DNA of 64,000 nucleotides from Agarivorans sp. Alg241-V36 (GTDB lineage Bacteria > Pseudomonadota > Gammaproteobacteria > Enterobacterales > Celerinatantimonadaceae): NCBI RefSeq assembly GCF_900537085.1, contig NZ_UNRE01000004.1, positions 186,001 to 250,000 on the forward strand, in the 5' to 3' direction. The notes beneath the pieces are model-generated. The model worked only from the letters and a program-made list of their open reading frames with translations. It made no database searches and had not been told where the DNA came from. Of the stretch, positions 29,226 to 37,393 are shown one piece after another (within the stretch, counting starts at the first letter, position 1; each line of letters starts with the position of its first letter). The translations under genes were made by a program, and so were the position numbers.

Positions 29226-30205
29226 GCGTTGTAAGCGAAAATCAAACCGTACTTGCGGTAGAAAATTTAATTAAAGACTTTCCGATTGGTTTATCGTCTA
29301 ACCCAAACAACCAAATGCGGGCAGTTAATGATGTATCTTTTGAGCTTAAAAAGGGTCAAGCCTTAGCCATTGTGGGTGAGTCTGGTTCCGGTAAAAGTAC
29401 CGGTGCTCGAGTGCTAACACGCATCTATGAGAAAAATGGCGGAGACATCCTTTTTAAAGGCTTGCCTTTGGATGAGTATGTTAAGCAGCATGGTTCGCTA
29501 GAATATGCTCGCCAAGTGCAAATGATCTTCCAAGACCCTTTTGGCTCACTTAACCCAGTACATTCAATCTACCACCATATTGCTCGCCCCTTGCTGATTC
29601 ACAAACGCGCCAGCAAAAAAGAACTACGCAACAAAGTATACGAGTTACTCGATTTAGTTGGTCTTTCGCCAGTGGTAGAAACCGCCGAGAAATACCCGCA
29701 TGAGTTAAGTGGTGGCCAACGCCAACGGGTTGCTATTGCCCGCGCACTTGCGGTTGACCCAGAAGTTATCTTAGCTGACGAGCCCATCTCGATGTTAGAC
29801 GTATCGGTGCGCTTGGGCATTTTAAACCTAATGGCCGATTTAAAGGACAAACGTGGCATTAGTTTCATGTACATCACGCATGACATTGCTACCGCACGCT
29901 ACTTTGCAGAAAAGACCGCTGTAATGTACGTAGGCCACATGGTGGAATGGGGCAACAGTGACAAAGTAACCCAAACGCCCCAGCACCCCTACACCAAGCT
30001 ATTACTGTCGGCAGTGCCAGAGGCGAGCAAAAGTGGTCGCCGTGAACTAGGCGCAAAAAAGGGAGACATTCCTATGTGGCACCCTAACTCAGTAGGTTGT
30101 CCATTTGCAGCACGTTGTCCAAACGCCATGGATAAGTGTAATCACGCATTCCCAGAAGTGACTCAAATTGCCGACGATCACTTCATTCGTTGTTTTAACG
30201 TTTAA
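29222..30205 (+). CDS. ABC transporter ATP-binding protein, DppF/OppF type
   Basis: About 327 aa. Walker A GESGSGKST, signature LSGGQRQRVAIARAL, Walker B VILADEPISMLDVS and H-loop YITHDIATA are intact, and the C-terminal tail has a Cys pattern (CPFAARCPNAMDKC). It pairs with the upstream ATPase, with which it overlaps by 4 nt (ATGA). GGAGG lies 9 nt before the start. It completes the importer; the next gene has its own operator. Confidence 0.93.
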   Translation: MSVVSENQTVLAVENLIKDFPIGLSSNPNNQMRAVNDVSFELKKGQALAIVGESGSGKSTGARVLTRIYEKNGGDILFKGLPLDEYVKQHGSLEYARQVQMIFQDPFGSLNPVHSIYHHIARPLLIHKRASKKELRNKVYELLDLVGLSPVVETAEKYPHELSGGQRQRVAIARALAVDPEVILADEPISMLDVSVRLGILNLMADLKDKRGISFMYITHDIATARYFAEKTAVMYVGHMVEWGNSDKVTQTPQHPYTKLLLSAVPEASKSGRRELGAKKGDIPMWHPNSVGCPFAARCPNAMDKCNHAFPEVTQIADDHFIRCFNV

Positions 30206-30228
30206 TAAGAATTTTTTTGCGCTGCAAA

Positions 30229-30240
30229 GTAAGCGCTTAC
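30229..30240. promoter_or_regulatory. LacI-type operator, GTAAGCGCTTAC
   Basis: A perfect palindrome in the gap between the transporter and the phosphorylase, 31 bp before the phosphorylase ATG. It implies an internal promoter here. Confidence 0.8.
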
Positions 30241-30270
30241 ACGGATTTTAAGCTAATGAAAGAAGAAAAC

Positions 30271-33200
30271 ATGGATACATTAACAAAAGACATAACCGGA
30301 AAGTTTGTCTCCATTGATGGTGACAAATACTACCAAATCAAAAACGTAGATCAGATGAACCCATTCTTTATCAGTGTGGTTTCAGCCAGCGACCATTGGT
30401 TATTCATCTCATCAACCGGTTGTTTATCGGCGGGTCGTATTCGCCCAGAGAACGCTTTGTTTCCCTACAAATCTGTAGATTACATCCATGAAAATGCGGA
30501 AAACACTGGCAGTAAAACCATTGTTAAAGTAACTAGCGAAGCCGGTATCCAGCAGTGGGAACCCTTCAACCAACATCACGACAGCTTGTACCAATTGCGC
30601 CGCAATATTTACAAGAATATTGCCGGTGACAAAATCATCTTTGAAGAGCTTAACTTTGATTTAGGTTTGAGCTTTAAGTACCAGTGGAGTAGCAGCGAAA
30701 AGTTTGGTTTTGTTCGCCAAGCAACACTCACCAATACCACCCATAAAACCCGTGAAATAGAGCTAGTGGATGGTATTCAAAACTTGTTGCCGTCTAATAC
30801 GCCGTTCTCGATTATGCAAGGCAGCAGCGCCCTGCTTGACGCCTACAAATGGAATGAGCGCGAAGCCAACTCTAGCCTAGCCACCTACAGCTTATACGCC
30901 AAATTAAGCGACCGCGCCGAGCCTGCAGAATCACTGTTAGCCACTAGCGTGTTCTCGCTAGCAGAAAACTGCCAATCAATTCTATTGTCTAGCCAACAGT
31001 TAGCGGCATTTCGCCGTGGCAGCTCAGTAGAAGACGAGCAACTAACACGTGGAGTAAGAGGCTCTTACTTCATTCATAAGAAGTTAACACTTGCCGCGGC
31101 TGCACAGGATAGTTGGAGCATTGTGGCCGACGTAGACCAGTCACACGCCCAGTTAGCAGAATTGCAGCAGCAAATCAGCCAGCCGCAACAACTTGAGCAA
31201 GCGCTTATGGCATCGGTTGAGCAAAACCACCAGGAGCTTCTTAAGCTTATGGCTGGCAGCGACGCTTACCAAAAAACCGCAGAAGATGAGACCAGCGTGC
31301 ACCACTACGCCAACGTATTGTTTAACAACATGCGCGGTGGTGTGGTTGTTGACCAGTACTGGGTTGAAAGTGCAGATTTTGTGAAAACCCTAAAAAATGC
31401 CAATACCCAAGTAGCACTAGACCAAGCAAGCTTCTTAAATAGCTTGCCGGCTAAGATTAATTACGACGAGCTACTATCACTAGCGGCTAAACAAAACAGC
31501 CCGCAATTGTTACGTTTGTGCCACGAGTACTTACCGCTTACTTTTGGCCGTCGCCACGGCGACCCAAGCCGCCCTTGGAACCATTTCGAGATAAAGCTAA
31601 AAGACAATCAGGGCAACCGTTTATTGTCTTACCAAGGTAACTGGCGTGACATTTTCCAAAACTGGGAAGCACTAGGTCTAAGTTACCCAAGCTTTATTAA
31701 GAGCTTTATTGCCAAGTTTGTGAATGCCTCAACCATTGACGGCTACAACCCTTACCGCATCACCAAAGCTGGTGTAGATTGGGAGCTATTGGAATCTGAA
31801 GATCCATGGAGCAACATTGGTTACTGGGGTGATCACCAGATTATCTATTTGCTTAAGTTTTTGGAGCAATCAGACAAATACCAACCTGCAGAACTAAAAG
31901 CCCTGTTAGACACAGAGATCTTTAGTTACGCCAATGTGCCTTACGAGATTTCTTCAGCTGAAGCGATTTTTGCCGACGCCAAAAATACCGTTGAATTTAA
32001 CGAAAACAAACAAAAAATCATTGAAAGCCGCCAAAGCGTAATGGGCAGTGACGCTCGCCTTTTACTTGACCGAAACCAAGAAGTCTACTTAGCAAACTTG
32101 GCCGAAAAGCTATTAGTTCCACTGCTAGCTAAGCTAGGAAACTTAGTGTTAGACGGCGGTATTTGGTTAAACACCCAACGGCCAGAATGGAACGACGCTA
32201 ACAATGCGATTGTGGGTACAGGCTTGTCCATGGTAACCCTGTATTACATGCGCCGTTATGTTGCCTTTATGCAAAAGCTATTTGCTGACAACAAGCAATA
32301 CGCTATATCCAAAGAGCTAGCCAAGTGGTTAAGCGCAAGCAGCAGGATTTTACAAGAAGCTAGCCAACTAGTGGCTGCTGCGCGAGTAAACGAAACCCAA
32401 CGTAATCAAGTTTTGCGTGATTTAGCCAAGGCCGCAGCAGATTACCGCCGACATGTTTACCAACATGGCTTCTCTGGCAAAGTAACGGTGGATGCAGCAG
32501 CCATTCAAGCGCTACTTGCTCCAAGCCTTGAGATTATGGATAAGAGCATTGCCAGCAACTACCGCAACGACGGTTTATACAACGCTTACAACATCATAAA
32601 TTATAAACAAGATGAAGTTGCTGTAGATTACCTCTACCCAATGTTAGAAGGCCAAGTAGCGGTACTGTCTGCCGGAGTACTGACGCCAGACGAAGCGGTT
32701 CACTTACTCGATAAGTTATACAACAGCAGTATGTACCGTGCGGATCAGCACACCTTTATGCTTTATCCCGATCGTGACTTAGCAGGTTTTGCCAACAAAA
32801 ATCGAATTGTAGCAGCGCGTGTTGCAGCTAATCCTGCACTGCAAACCATGCTTGAAAAGAATGACCCACGTATTGTTGAGCAAGATAACCAAGGTCACTA
32901 CCACTTTAATGCGGATTTTGAGAATGCTGGTGCGCTAACCGCTGCTATTGGCGTCGCCAAAGCAGATTACCCAGAAATCGCCGACTCGGCCTGGCAAGAC
33001 ATCTTTGCCGTTTACGAAGAAGTGTTTAACCACCAAGCCTTTACTGGTCGCTCTGGCACCATGTTTGGCTACGAAGGCCTAGGTTCAATCTACTGGCATA
33101 TGGTGTCTAAACTATTGCTCGCGGTGCAAGAGAACTATTTTGCCGCCTACAATATTGACCCACACTCTTTAGCGACTCAACAATTGGCTGAGTACTATTA

Positions 33201-33702
33201 CAAAGTGCGTGCGGGCATTGGTTTTAATAAGTCTCCAGAAGTCTATGGCGCCTTCCCTACCGACCCCTACTCTCATACCCCTAAACAAGCTGGGGCTCAA
33301 CAACCAGGCATGACTGGCCAAGTAAAGGAAGAGATTCTAACCCGCTTCGGCGAACTGGGCATTTTGGTAGAACAAGGTAAAATTAGCATCAAACCTTCAC
33401 TGCTTAAAGGCAGCGAGTTCTTAAGTGCTGCCGATGAATACCAATACATCGACCCACAAGGCAATACCCAAAGCCTAGCGCTAGAGGCAAAGCAATTAGC
33501 CTTTACCTATTGCCAAGTGCCGTTTATTTACGCCAGCACAGAGCAAAGCCAAGGGCAGCTTGTGGTGAGCTATAAAAATGGTGAACAGTGGTCAAGCGAC
33601 TCCCTAGAGATGAGCGAAGAGCTCAGTAAACACATCTTTGAACGTAGCGGACAAGTGGCCAAGGTCTTTGTATCGGTGCCAAACCAAATCTTACTCAGCT
33701 AA
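30271..33702 (+). CDS. Putative beta-1,3-oligoglucan phosphorylase (GH94/GH149/GH161-like)
   Basis: A cytosolic protein of about 1143 aa with no signal peptide. The N-terminal beta-domain has MNPFFISVVSASDHWLFISS and the (alpha/alpha)6 part has RPEWNDANN near residue 640; the Asp in WND is the equivalent of the catalytic acid in GH94 cellobiose phosphorylases. The length exceeds ordinary GH94 (about 800-900 aa) and fits the GH149/GH161 beta-1,3-glucan phosphorylases better. The expected reaction is phosphorolysis of imported laminari-oligosaccharides to glucose 1-phosphate. ATG at 30271 is preferred (AAGAAG 8 nt upstream) over ATG at 30256. The exact family needs a profile search. Its operator lies 31 bp upstream and a cupin gene follows. 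Confidence 0.78.
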   Translation: MDTLTKDITGKFVSIDGDKYYQIKNVDQMNPFFISVVSASDHWLFISSTGCLSAGRIRPENALFPYKSVDYIHENAENTGSKTIVKVTSEAGIQQWEPFNQHHDSLYQLRRNIYKNIAGDKIIFEELNFDLGLSFKYQWSSSEKFGFVRQATLTNTTHKTREIELVDGIQNLLPSNTPFSIMQGSSALLDAYKWNEREANSSLATYSLYAKLSDRAEPAESLLATSVFSLAENCQSILLSSQQLAAFRRGSSVEDEQLTRGVRGSYFIHKKLTLAAAAQDSWSIVADVDQSHAQLAELQQQISQPQQLEQALMASVEQNHQELLKLMAGSDAYQKTAEDETSVHHYANVLFNNMRGGVVVDQYWVESADFVKTLKNANTQVALDQASFLNSLPAKINYDELLSLAAKQNSPQLLRLCHEYLPLTFGRRHGDPSRPWNHFEIKLKDNQGNRLLSYQGNWRDIFQNWEALGLSYPSFIKSFIAKFVNASTIDGYNPYRITKAGVDWELLESEDPWSNIGYWGDHQIIYLLKFLEQSDKYQPAELKALLDTEIFSYANVPYEISSAEAIFADAKNTVEFNENKQKIIESRQSVMGSDARLLLDRNQEVYLANLAEKLLVPLLAKLGNLVLDGGIWLNTQRPEWNDANNAIVGTGLSMVTLYYMRRYVAFMQKLFADNKQYAISKELAKWLSASSRILQEASQLVAAARVNETQRNQVLRDLAKAAADYRRHVYQHGFSGKVTVDAAAIQALLAPSLEIMDKSIASNYRNDGLYNAYNIINYKQDEVAVDYLYPMLEGQVAVLSAGVLTPDEAVHLLDKLYNSSMYRADQHTFMLYPDRDLAGFANKNRIVAARVAANPALQTMLEKNDPRIVEQDNQGHYHFNADFENAGALTAAIGVAKADYPEIADSAWQDIFAVYEEVFNHQAFTGRSGTMFGYEGLGSIYWHMVSKLLLAVQENYFAAYNIDPHSLATQQLAEYYYKVRAGIGFNKSPEVYGAFPTDPYSHTPKQAGAQQPGMTGQVKEEILTRFGELGILVEQGKISIKPSLLKGSEFLSAADEYQYIDPQGNTQSLALEAKQLAFTYCQVPFIYASTEQSQGQLVVSYKNGEQWSSDSLEMSEELSKHIFERSGQVAKVFVSVPNQILLS

Positions 33703-33718
33703 ACGAAAGGAAAAGACA

Positions 33719-34144
33719 GTGAGCAGCCACCTAGTAGAGGTGTCTGACTACAACGCGGCGGGATATGCTCCCGTCGTGGATTTTCAGACCTGGCGAGTCG
33801 CCATACTAAACTACATTGATGAGCTCGAAACGGAGCTTATCGACAACTTTCAGTGTCACTTAGAAACCGATGAAGTGTTTGTTTTACTTGAAGGAAAGTG
33901 CATTTTATTTTGCGCTGAAACCACCCAAGGTAAGCTCGGTGAGATTGTTGCCACTAATATGCAAGCGGGAAAAATATACAACATCAAGCAAGGGGTTTAC
34001 CACACTCATACACTAAGCCAAGACGCCAAAGTGCTGATTGTAGAAAACCGAGATACTAACGATAATAACTCACCTAAAATCACTGTTTCTGGTGATATTC
34101 AGCAACAGTTGAACCAATTGAAAACCCAGCTTTGGGACAACTAA
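33719..34144 (+). CDS. Cupin-domain protein of unknown function
   Basis: About 141 aa. A single cupin barrel is suggested by LETDEVFVLLEGKCILFCAE and IYNIKQGVYHTHTLSQDAKVLIVEN, with His/Glu residues at the usual metal positions. Start GTG at 33719 has AAAGGA 8 nt upstream; the longer in-frame ORF overlaps the phosphorylase end. It starts 16 bp after the phosphorylase, so it is probably in the same transcript. Function is unknown: sugar isomerisation, sugar sensing and stabilising of the phosphorylase are all possible and none is shown. Confidence 0.75.
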   Translation: MSSHLVEVSDYNAAGYAPVVDFQTWRVAILNYIDELETELIDNFQCHLETDEVFVLLEGKCILFCAETTQGKLGEIVATNMQAGKIYNIKQGVYHTHTLSQDAKVLIVENRDTNDNNSPKITVSGDIQQQLNQLKTQLWDN

Positions 34145-34153
34145 AATTCTGTT

Positions 34154-34183
34154 TAATCACTTAGGCAATTGGCTAAGTGATTA
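34154..34183. terminator. Hairpin between cupin and lacI genes
   Basis: TAATCACTTAG (34154-34164) pairs with CTAAGTGATTA (34173-34183) around eight bases, a perfect 11-bp stem. The right arm includes the stop codon of the LacI-family gene. It separates two convergent genes and can act in both directions, although T-runs are short. Confidence 0.7.
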
Positions 34184-35194
34184 CTCTGCTTTGTCGCTAT
34201 TCAACTGCTTAACCGAGTTACGAATGATTAACTCCGGAGCCAGTTTCTCTGTAACCTCATGAACTCTATCGTTAATTAAGGCCAGCACGCCTTGAGCCGC
34301 TTCGTAACTGAGCTGTTCGATGGGAAAGCTCACCGTAGTTAAGCGAGGGCGAATGTGTTGGCTGTAGGTATCATTATCAAAACCCACAATTGAAATGTCT
34401 TCACCAATGGTTAGCTTGGCGTCACTGCATACGTTATACACAGCTAGAGCAATGTTGTCGTTTTGACAAAAAATAGCGGTAAAGCCTTTATTGCGAGACA
34501 TTAAACGGTGCACGGTTTCGTGGTTGCCTTCGTGATCAAAACGACCTTCAATCACCAAGTTTGCATCGTAAGCTATGCCCGCCTCAGCGAGAGCGTTGCG
34601 ATAGCCCTGTAAGCGGTCACGGCTTTCCACCTTACTCATTTGCCCGGTAATGCAGGCAACCTTAGTATGCCCATTGTCGATTAAGTGCTTAGTGGCTAAA
34701 TAGCCACCTAACTCATTGTCAATCCAGATACAGCGCCCTGCTAGCTCAGGAATATTGCGGTTTAAGATAATTGAAGCTGGCGTGTCTTCAGCAATCTTAA
34801 TTAACTCATTGTCTGACAATTTGTCTGAGTGGATGATCAAGCCATCAACCTTTTTCGAGGCTAAAAACTCAATTGAGTCAACTTCTTTGGTTTTGGATTC
34901 CTGACCACTGGTCACAATTAGATGCAATCGTTCTTCACGAATAATGTTTTCAGTATTGTGCATTAAGGGGCCAAAGTATGGGCCGTCTAAGCTACCCACT
35001 AGCATACCAATACTGTTTGAGCGATTAGACGCTAAAGCCTGAGCGAAGGTATTAGGCTTATAACCGAGTTGTTCTATCGCATTAAACACTTTGATGCGAT
35101 TTTTTTCCTTTACTGAAGAGTGACCGTTAATCGCTCTAGATACAGTAGCCTGAGACACTTTGGCCAGCTCAGACACTTCCTTTATTGTAATCAA
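34181..35194 (-). CDS. LacI-family transcriptional regulator of the beta-glucan region
   Basis: About 337 aa. The N-terminal helix-turn-helix reads ITIKEVSELAKVSQATVSRAINGHSSV with a hinge region following, then a two-lobed periplasmic-binding-like effector domain (IGMLVGSLDGPYFGPLM, FDNDTYSQHIRPRLTTV). LacI proteins with this recognition helix bind palindromes with a central CG. The AAGCGCTT core repeated through the region fits, so I infer that this is their binder, acting as repressor relieved by a glucan oligosaccharide or derivative. No ATG is available; TTG at 35194 gives the usual N-terminus (M-ITIKEV) with AGGG upstream; TTG at 35215 is an alternative. It is divergent from a GH16 gene. 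Confidence 0.9.
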   Translation of the reverse strand: MITIKEVSELAKVSQATVSRAINGHSSVKEKNRIKVFNAIEQLGYKPNTFAQALASNRSNSIGMLVGSLDGPYFGPLMHNTENIIREERLHLIVTSGQESKTKEVDSIEFLASKKVDGLIIHSDKLSDNELIKIAEDTPASIILNRNIPELAGRCIWIDNELGGYLATKHLIDNGHTKVACITGQMSKVESRDRLQGYRNALAEAGIAYDANLVIEGRFDHEGNHETVHRLMSRNKGFTAIFCQNDNIALAVYNVCSDAKLTIGEDISIVGFDNDTYSQHIRPRLTTVSFPIEQLSYEAAQGVLALINDRVHEVTEKLAPELIIRNSVKQLNSDKAE

Positions 35195-35484
35195 CTCATT
35201 AACCCTACTGTTCAATTCCCGCTTTATACATGTGCGCAGTGCAATACCTGTTACTTTTACTAAATATCGCCACTGCTTGCTAGCAATATGAGCGGAAACG
35301 GCGATATAGTCGACAAAGTAAACGCTAACAAAATAAAGTTGCGCGTATTTTGATACATACTACCACAGTATCAACGGTGCCAAGAGGCATCATCCTAGGT
35401 GATTACTAGCTTTGTGTACTAAGCGGTTTACTGATTAGCTGGGCTAGAATCAGGCTTGGTACTTATTAGAATACCAAGCAAAAA

Positions 35485-35496
35485 GAAAGCGCTTCC
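35485..35496. promoter_or_regulatory. LacI-type operator, GAAAGCGCTTCC
   Basis: Nearly perfect palindrome, one base off in the right arm. It is 200 bp from the GH16-proximal operator and about 290 bp from the lacI start. Confidence 0.72.
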
Positions 35497-35673
35497 TAAA
35501 AAATAGGATAACAAAGTGACAAAACATACTATTACCTCAACTAATCGAGTAAGTTTATCACTATGCCAGACTCGCCCAAAGCCCCCTCAAACACTAGCTT
35601 TTGTGAAGCAATACGCAAATATAGATGACAATTAGGCAGATCCAAAACGACGATATTTAAAGCAACCCACACA

Positions 35674-35696
35674 AATGCTATAAAGAAAGCGCTTAC
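35674..35696 (+). promoter_or_regulatory. GH16 promoter and operator (TATAAA then GAAAGCGCTTAC)
   Basis: A -10-like TATAAA (35679-35684) runs directly into the operator GAAAGCGCTTAC (35685-35696), so bound regulator would cover the transcription start. The stretch 35674-35694 is identical to the promoter of the second GH16 gene at 39474-39494 (minus). The ATG is 31 bp downstream. Confidence 0.78.
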
Positions 35697-35726
35697 AAAA
35701 TGATTTTAGCTTAGCAAGGAAGAATA

Positions 35727-37319
35727 ATGATGATTAAGCCGAGTTCTGTTGGAAAACTCTCAGCACTAGCGCTAGCCACCACACTTACGGCCTGTGGTTC
35801 CACTTCGTCTTCTTCAGACGGAAGTAGTGGCTTGGTTCAAACTAAGCCAGCCAAAGAAATTACTGGCGAGCCGGTCACTCCAAGTGACAAATGGAAACTG
35901 ATTTGGAGCGACGAATTTGACGGTGACGAAATTGATACCCGCAAATGGGGCTTTGAAGAAAACTGTTGGGGTGGCGGTAACAACGAGCAGCAATGTTATA
36001 CCGAGCGCAAGGTTAATGCCTTTGTTGAAGACGGCAAACTTAATATTGTTGCCAAGAAAGGAAACTTCACCGGTCCTGATAACCCTGATGGTAAAAAAGG
36101 CTTAAACAAAACCCTTCCATTCACATCTGCCCGTTTACGCACCTTAAACAAGAAAGAATGGAAATACGGTCGCTTTGAGATCCGCGCTAAACTGCCGTCA
36201 GGTCAAGGTACTTGGCCAGCTATTTGGATGCTACCTTCCGACTGGGTATACGGTGGCTGGGCTGCATCGGGTGAAATCGACATTATGGAAGCAGTAAACC
36301 TAAAGGCAAAGTCCGACGAAACTGGCGCTATTGGCGAGCCTGAATCGCGGATCCACGGCACCCTACACTTTGGCAAAAAATGGCCAGACAATGCTCACGT
36401 AGGTCAAGGTGTAAAGCTGCCAAATGGCGCTAACCCAGCAGATGACTACCATACTTATGCTATTGAGTGGGAAGAAGGTGAAATTCGCTGGTATGTAGAT
36501 AACTACCACTACGCGACACAAACTCACGAGGGCTGGTATAGCCAATATGAGAAAGATGGCATGTTGGTAAACGCAGAATCAGAAGCTCCGTTTAATCAAA
36601 AATTCCACTTACTGCTTAACCTTGCAGTAGGCGGTAACTGGGCAGCGAAGGCCAATGAAGGCGGAATTGATGAGTCAATCTTTCCACAAACCTTTTCGAT
36701 TGATTCAGTAAAAGTTTACCGCTGCAGTGTTGATCGCTGGAAAGGTAAGGGCTGTGCAGCTAAATCAGATGACGCAGTTATGGTTCCAGGCGTAACACCA
36801 CCCGCTATTCTAGCGGTAGATGATGCCTATGCTGATGGCCCTCTATTGGATATTTACAGCGATAGCCTAAATAAATCCTTAGCCTTTGAAAGCTACAACC
36901 CAGTAGACACGGTTAAGTACTCGGAAGTTGACGAAGCAGGTCGCGGCAAAGTGATTGAAGTGAGTAAGAGCAGTGGAGCCGGTAATATTTACTTTAGAGC
37001 ACCTCTTACCGATTTAAGCCACTGGCTAGAAAGCGGACAGCTCATCTTTGATATTAAAGTTGAAGAGCAAGCTAGCAGCGCCAAACTCCTTGTGAAAATC
37101 GATAGCGGATGGCCACACACCAGTGATGTTGAAGTGCCACTGCCAGCAGCCGGTGAATGGAAAGAAGTTCGCTTAAATATTAAAGATATTCTAGCTGGCG
37201 GAAATAGCCATGCAGCAGGTAAAAAAGCTGACATTGCAGCAATCAGTAATCTATTAGTATTTGAACCAAGCGACAAAATGACCTTCAAATTAGATAACAT
37301 TCGATTCGAAAAAAAATAG
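35727..37319 (+). CDS. GH16 endo-beta-1,3-glucanase lipoprotein with C-terminal binding module
   Basis: A 530-aa lipoprotein (lipobox LTAC-GST). The GH16 domain (about residues 50-345) carries GEIDIMEA with nucleophile E183, D185 and acid/base E188, plus the substrate-cleft motif GQGTWPAIWMLP. The KWKLIWSDEFDGDEID start and WEEGEIRWYVDNYHY strand are typical of bacterial laminarinases. A carbohydrate-binding-like beta-sandwich follows (about 370-530, LLDIYSDSLNKSL to DNIRFEKK). AAGGAAG lies 4 nt before the ATG. It is divergent from lacI and convergent with a close GH16 paralogue. A surface enzyme releasing laminari-oligosaccharides is inferred. Confidence 0.94.
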   Translation: MMIKPSSVGKLSALALATTLTACGSTSSSSDGSSGLVQTKPAKEITGEPVTPSDKWKLIWSDEFDGDEIDTRKWGFEENCWGGGNNEQQCYTERKVNAFVEDGKLNIVAKKGNFTGPDNPDGKKGLNKTLPFTSARLRTLNKKEWKYGRFEIRAKLPSGQGTWPAIWMLPSDWVYGGWAASGEIDIMEAVNLKAKSDETGAIGEPESRIHGTLHFGKKWPDNAHVGQGVKLPNGANPADDYHTYAIEWEEGEIRWYVDNYHYATQTHEGWYSQYEKDGMLVNAESEAPFNQKFHLLLNLAVGGNWAAKANEGGIDESIFPQTFSIDSVKVYRCSVDRWKGKGCAAKSDDAVMVPGVTPPAILAVDDAYADGPLLDIYSDSLNKSLAFESYNPVDTVKYSEVDEAGRGKVIEVSKSSGAGNIYFRAPLTDLSHWLESGQLIFDIKVEEQASSAKLLVKIDSGWPHTSDVEVPLPAAGEWKEVRLNIKDILAGGNSHAAGKKADIAAISNLLVFEPSDKMTFKLDNIRFEKK

Positions 37320-37336
37320 CCCTATAAAATCGGCAT

Positions 37337-37371
37337 AAAAAAGGGGAGAAGCTTAGGCTTCTCCCCTTTTT
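37337..37371. terminator. Bidirectional terminator between convergent GH16 genes
   Basis: AAAAAAGGGGAGAAGC and GCTTCTCCCCTTTTT form a strong hairpin with A/T runs on both sides, separating the two convergent GH16 genes. Confidence 0.93.
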
Positions 37372-37393
37372 ACTTAATGCTCTTCAAACAGCT

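Larger units (their letters stand above)
35195..35726. promoter_or_regulatory. Divergent control region of lacI and GH16 lipoprotein
   Basis: The 532 bp between the divergent genes hold two operators (35485-35496 and 35685-35696, 200 bp apart). The region near lacI has no operator, so autoregulation would have to use the distal one at about 290 bp. No other ORF with a ribosome-binding site is seen. Confidence 0.65.

Noticed and set aside
33638-33718. Upstream extension of the cupin
   Set aside because: It overlaps the phosphorylase end, and GTG at 33719 has a good ribosome-binding site.
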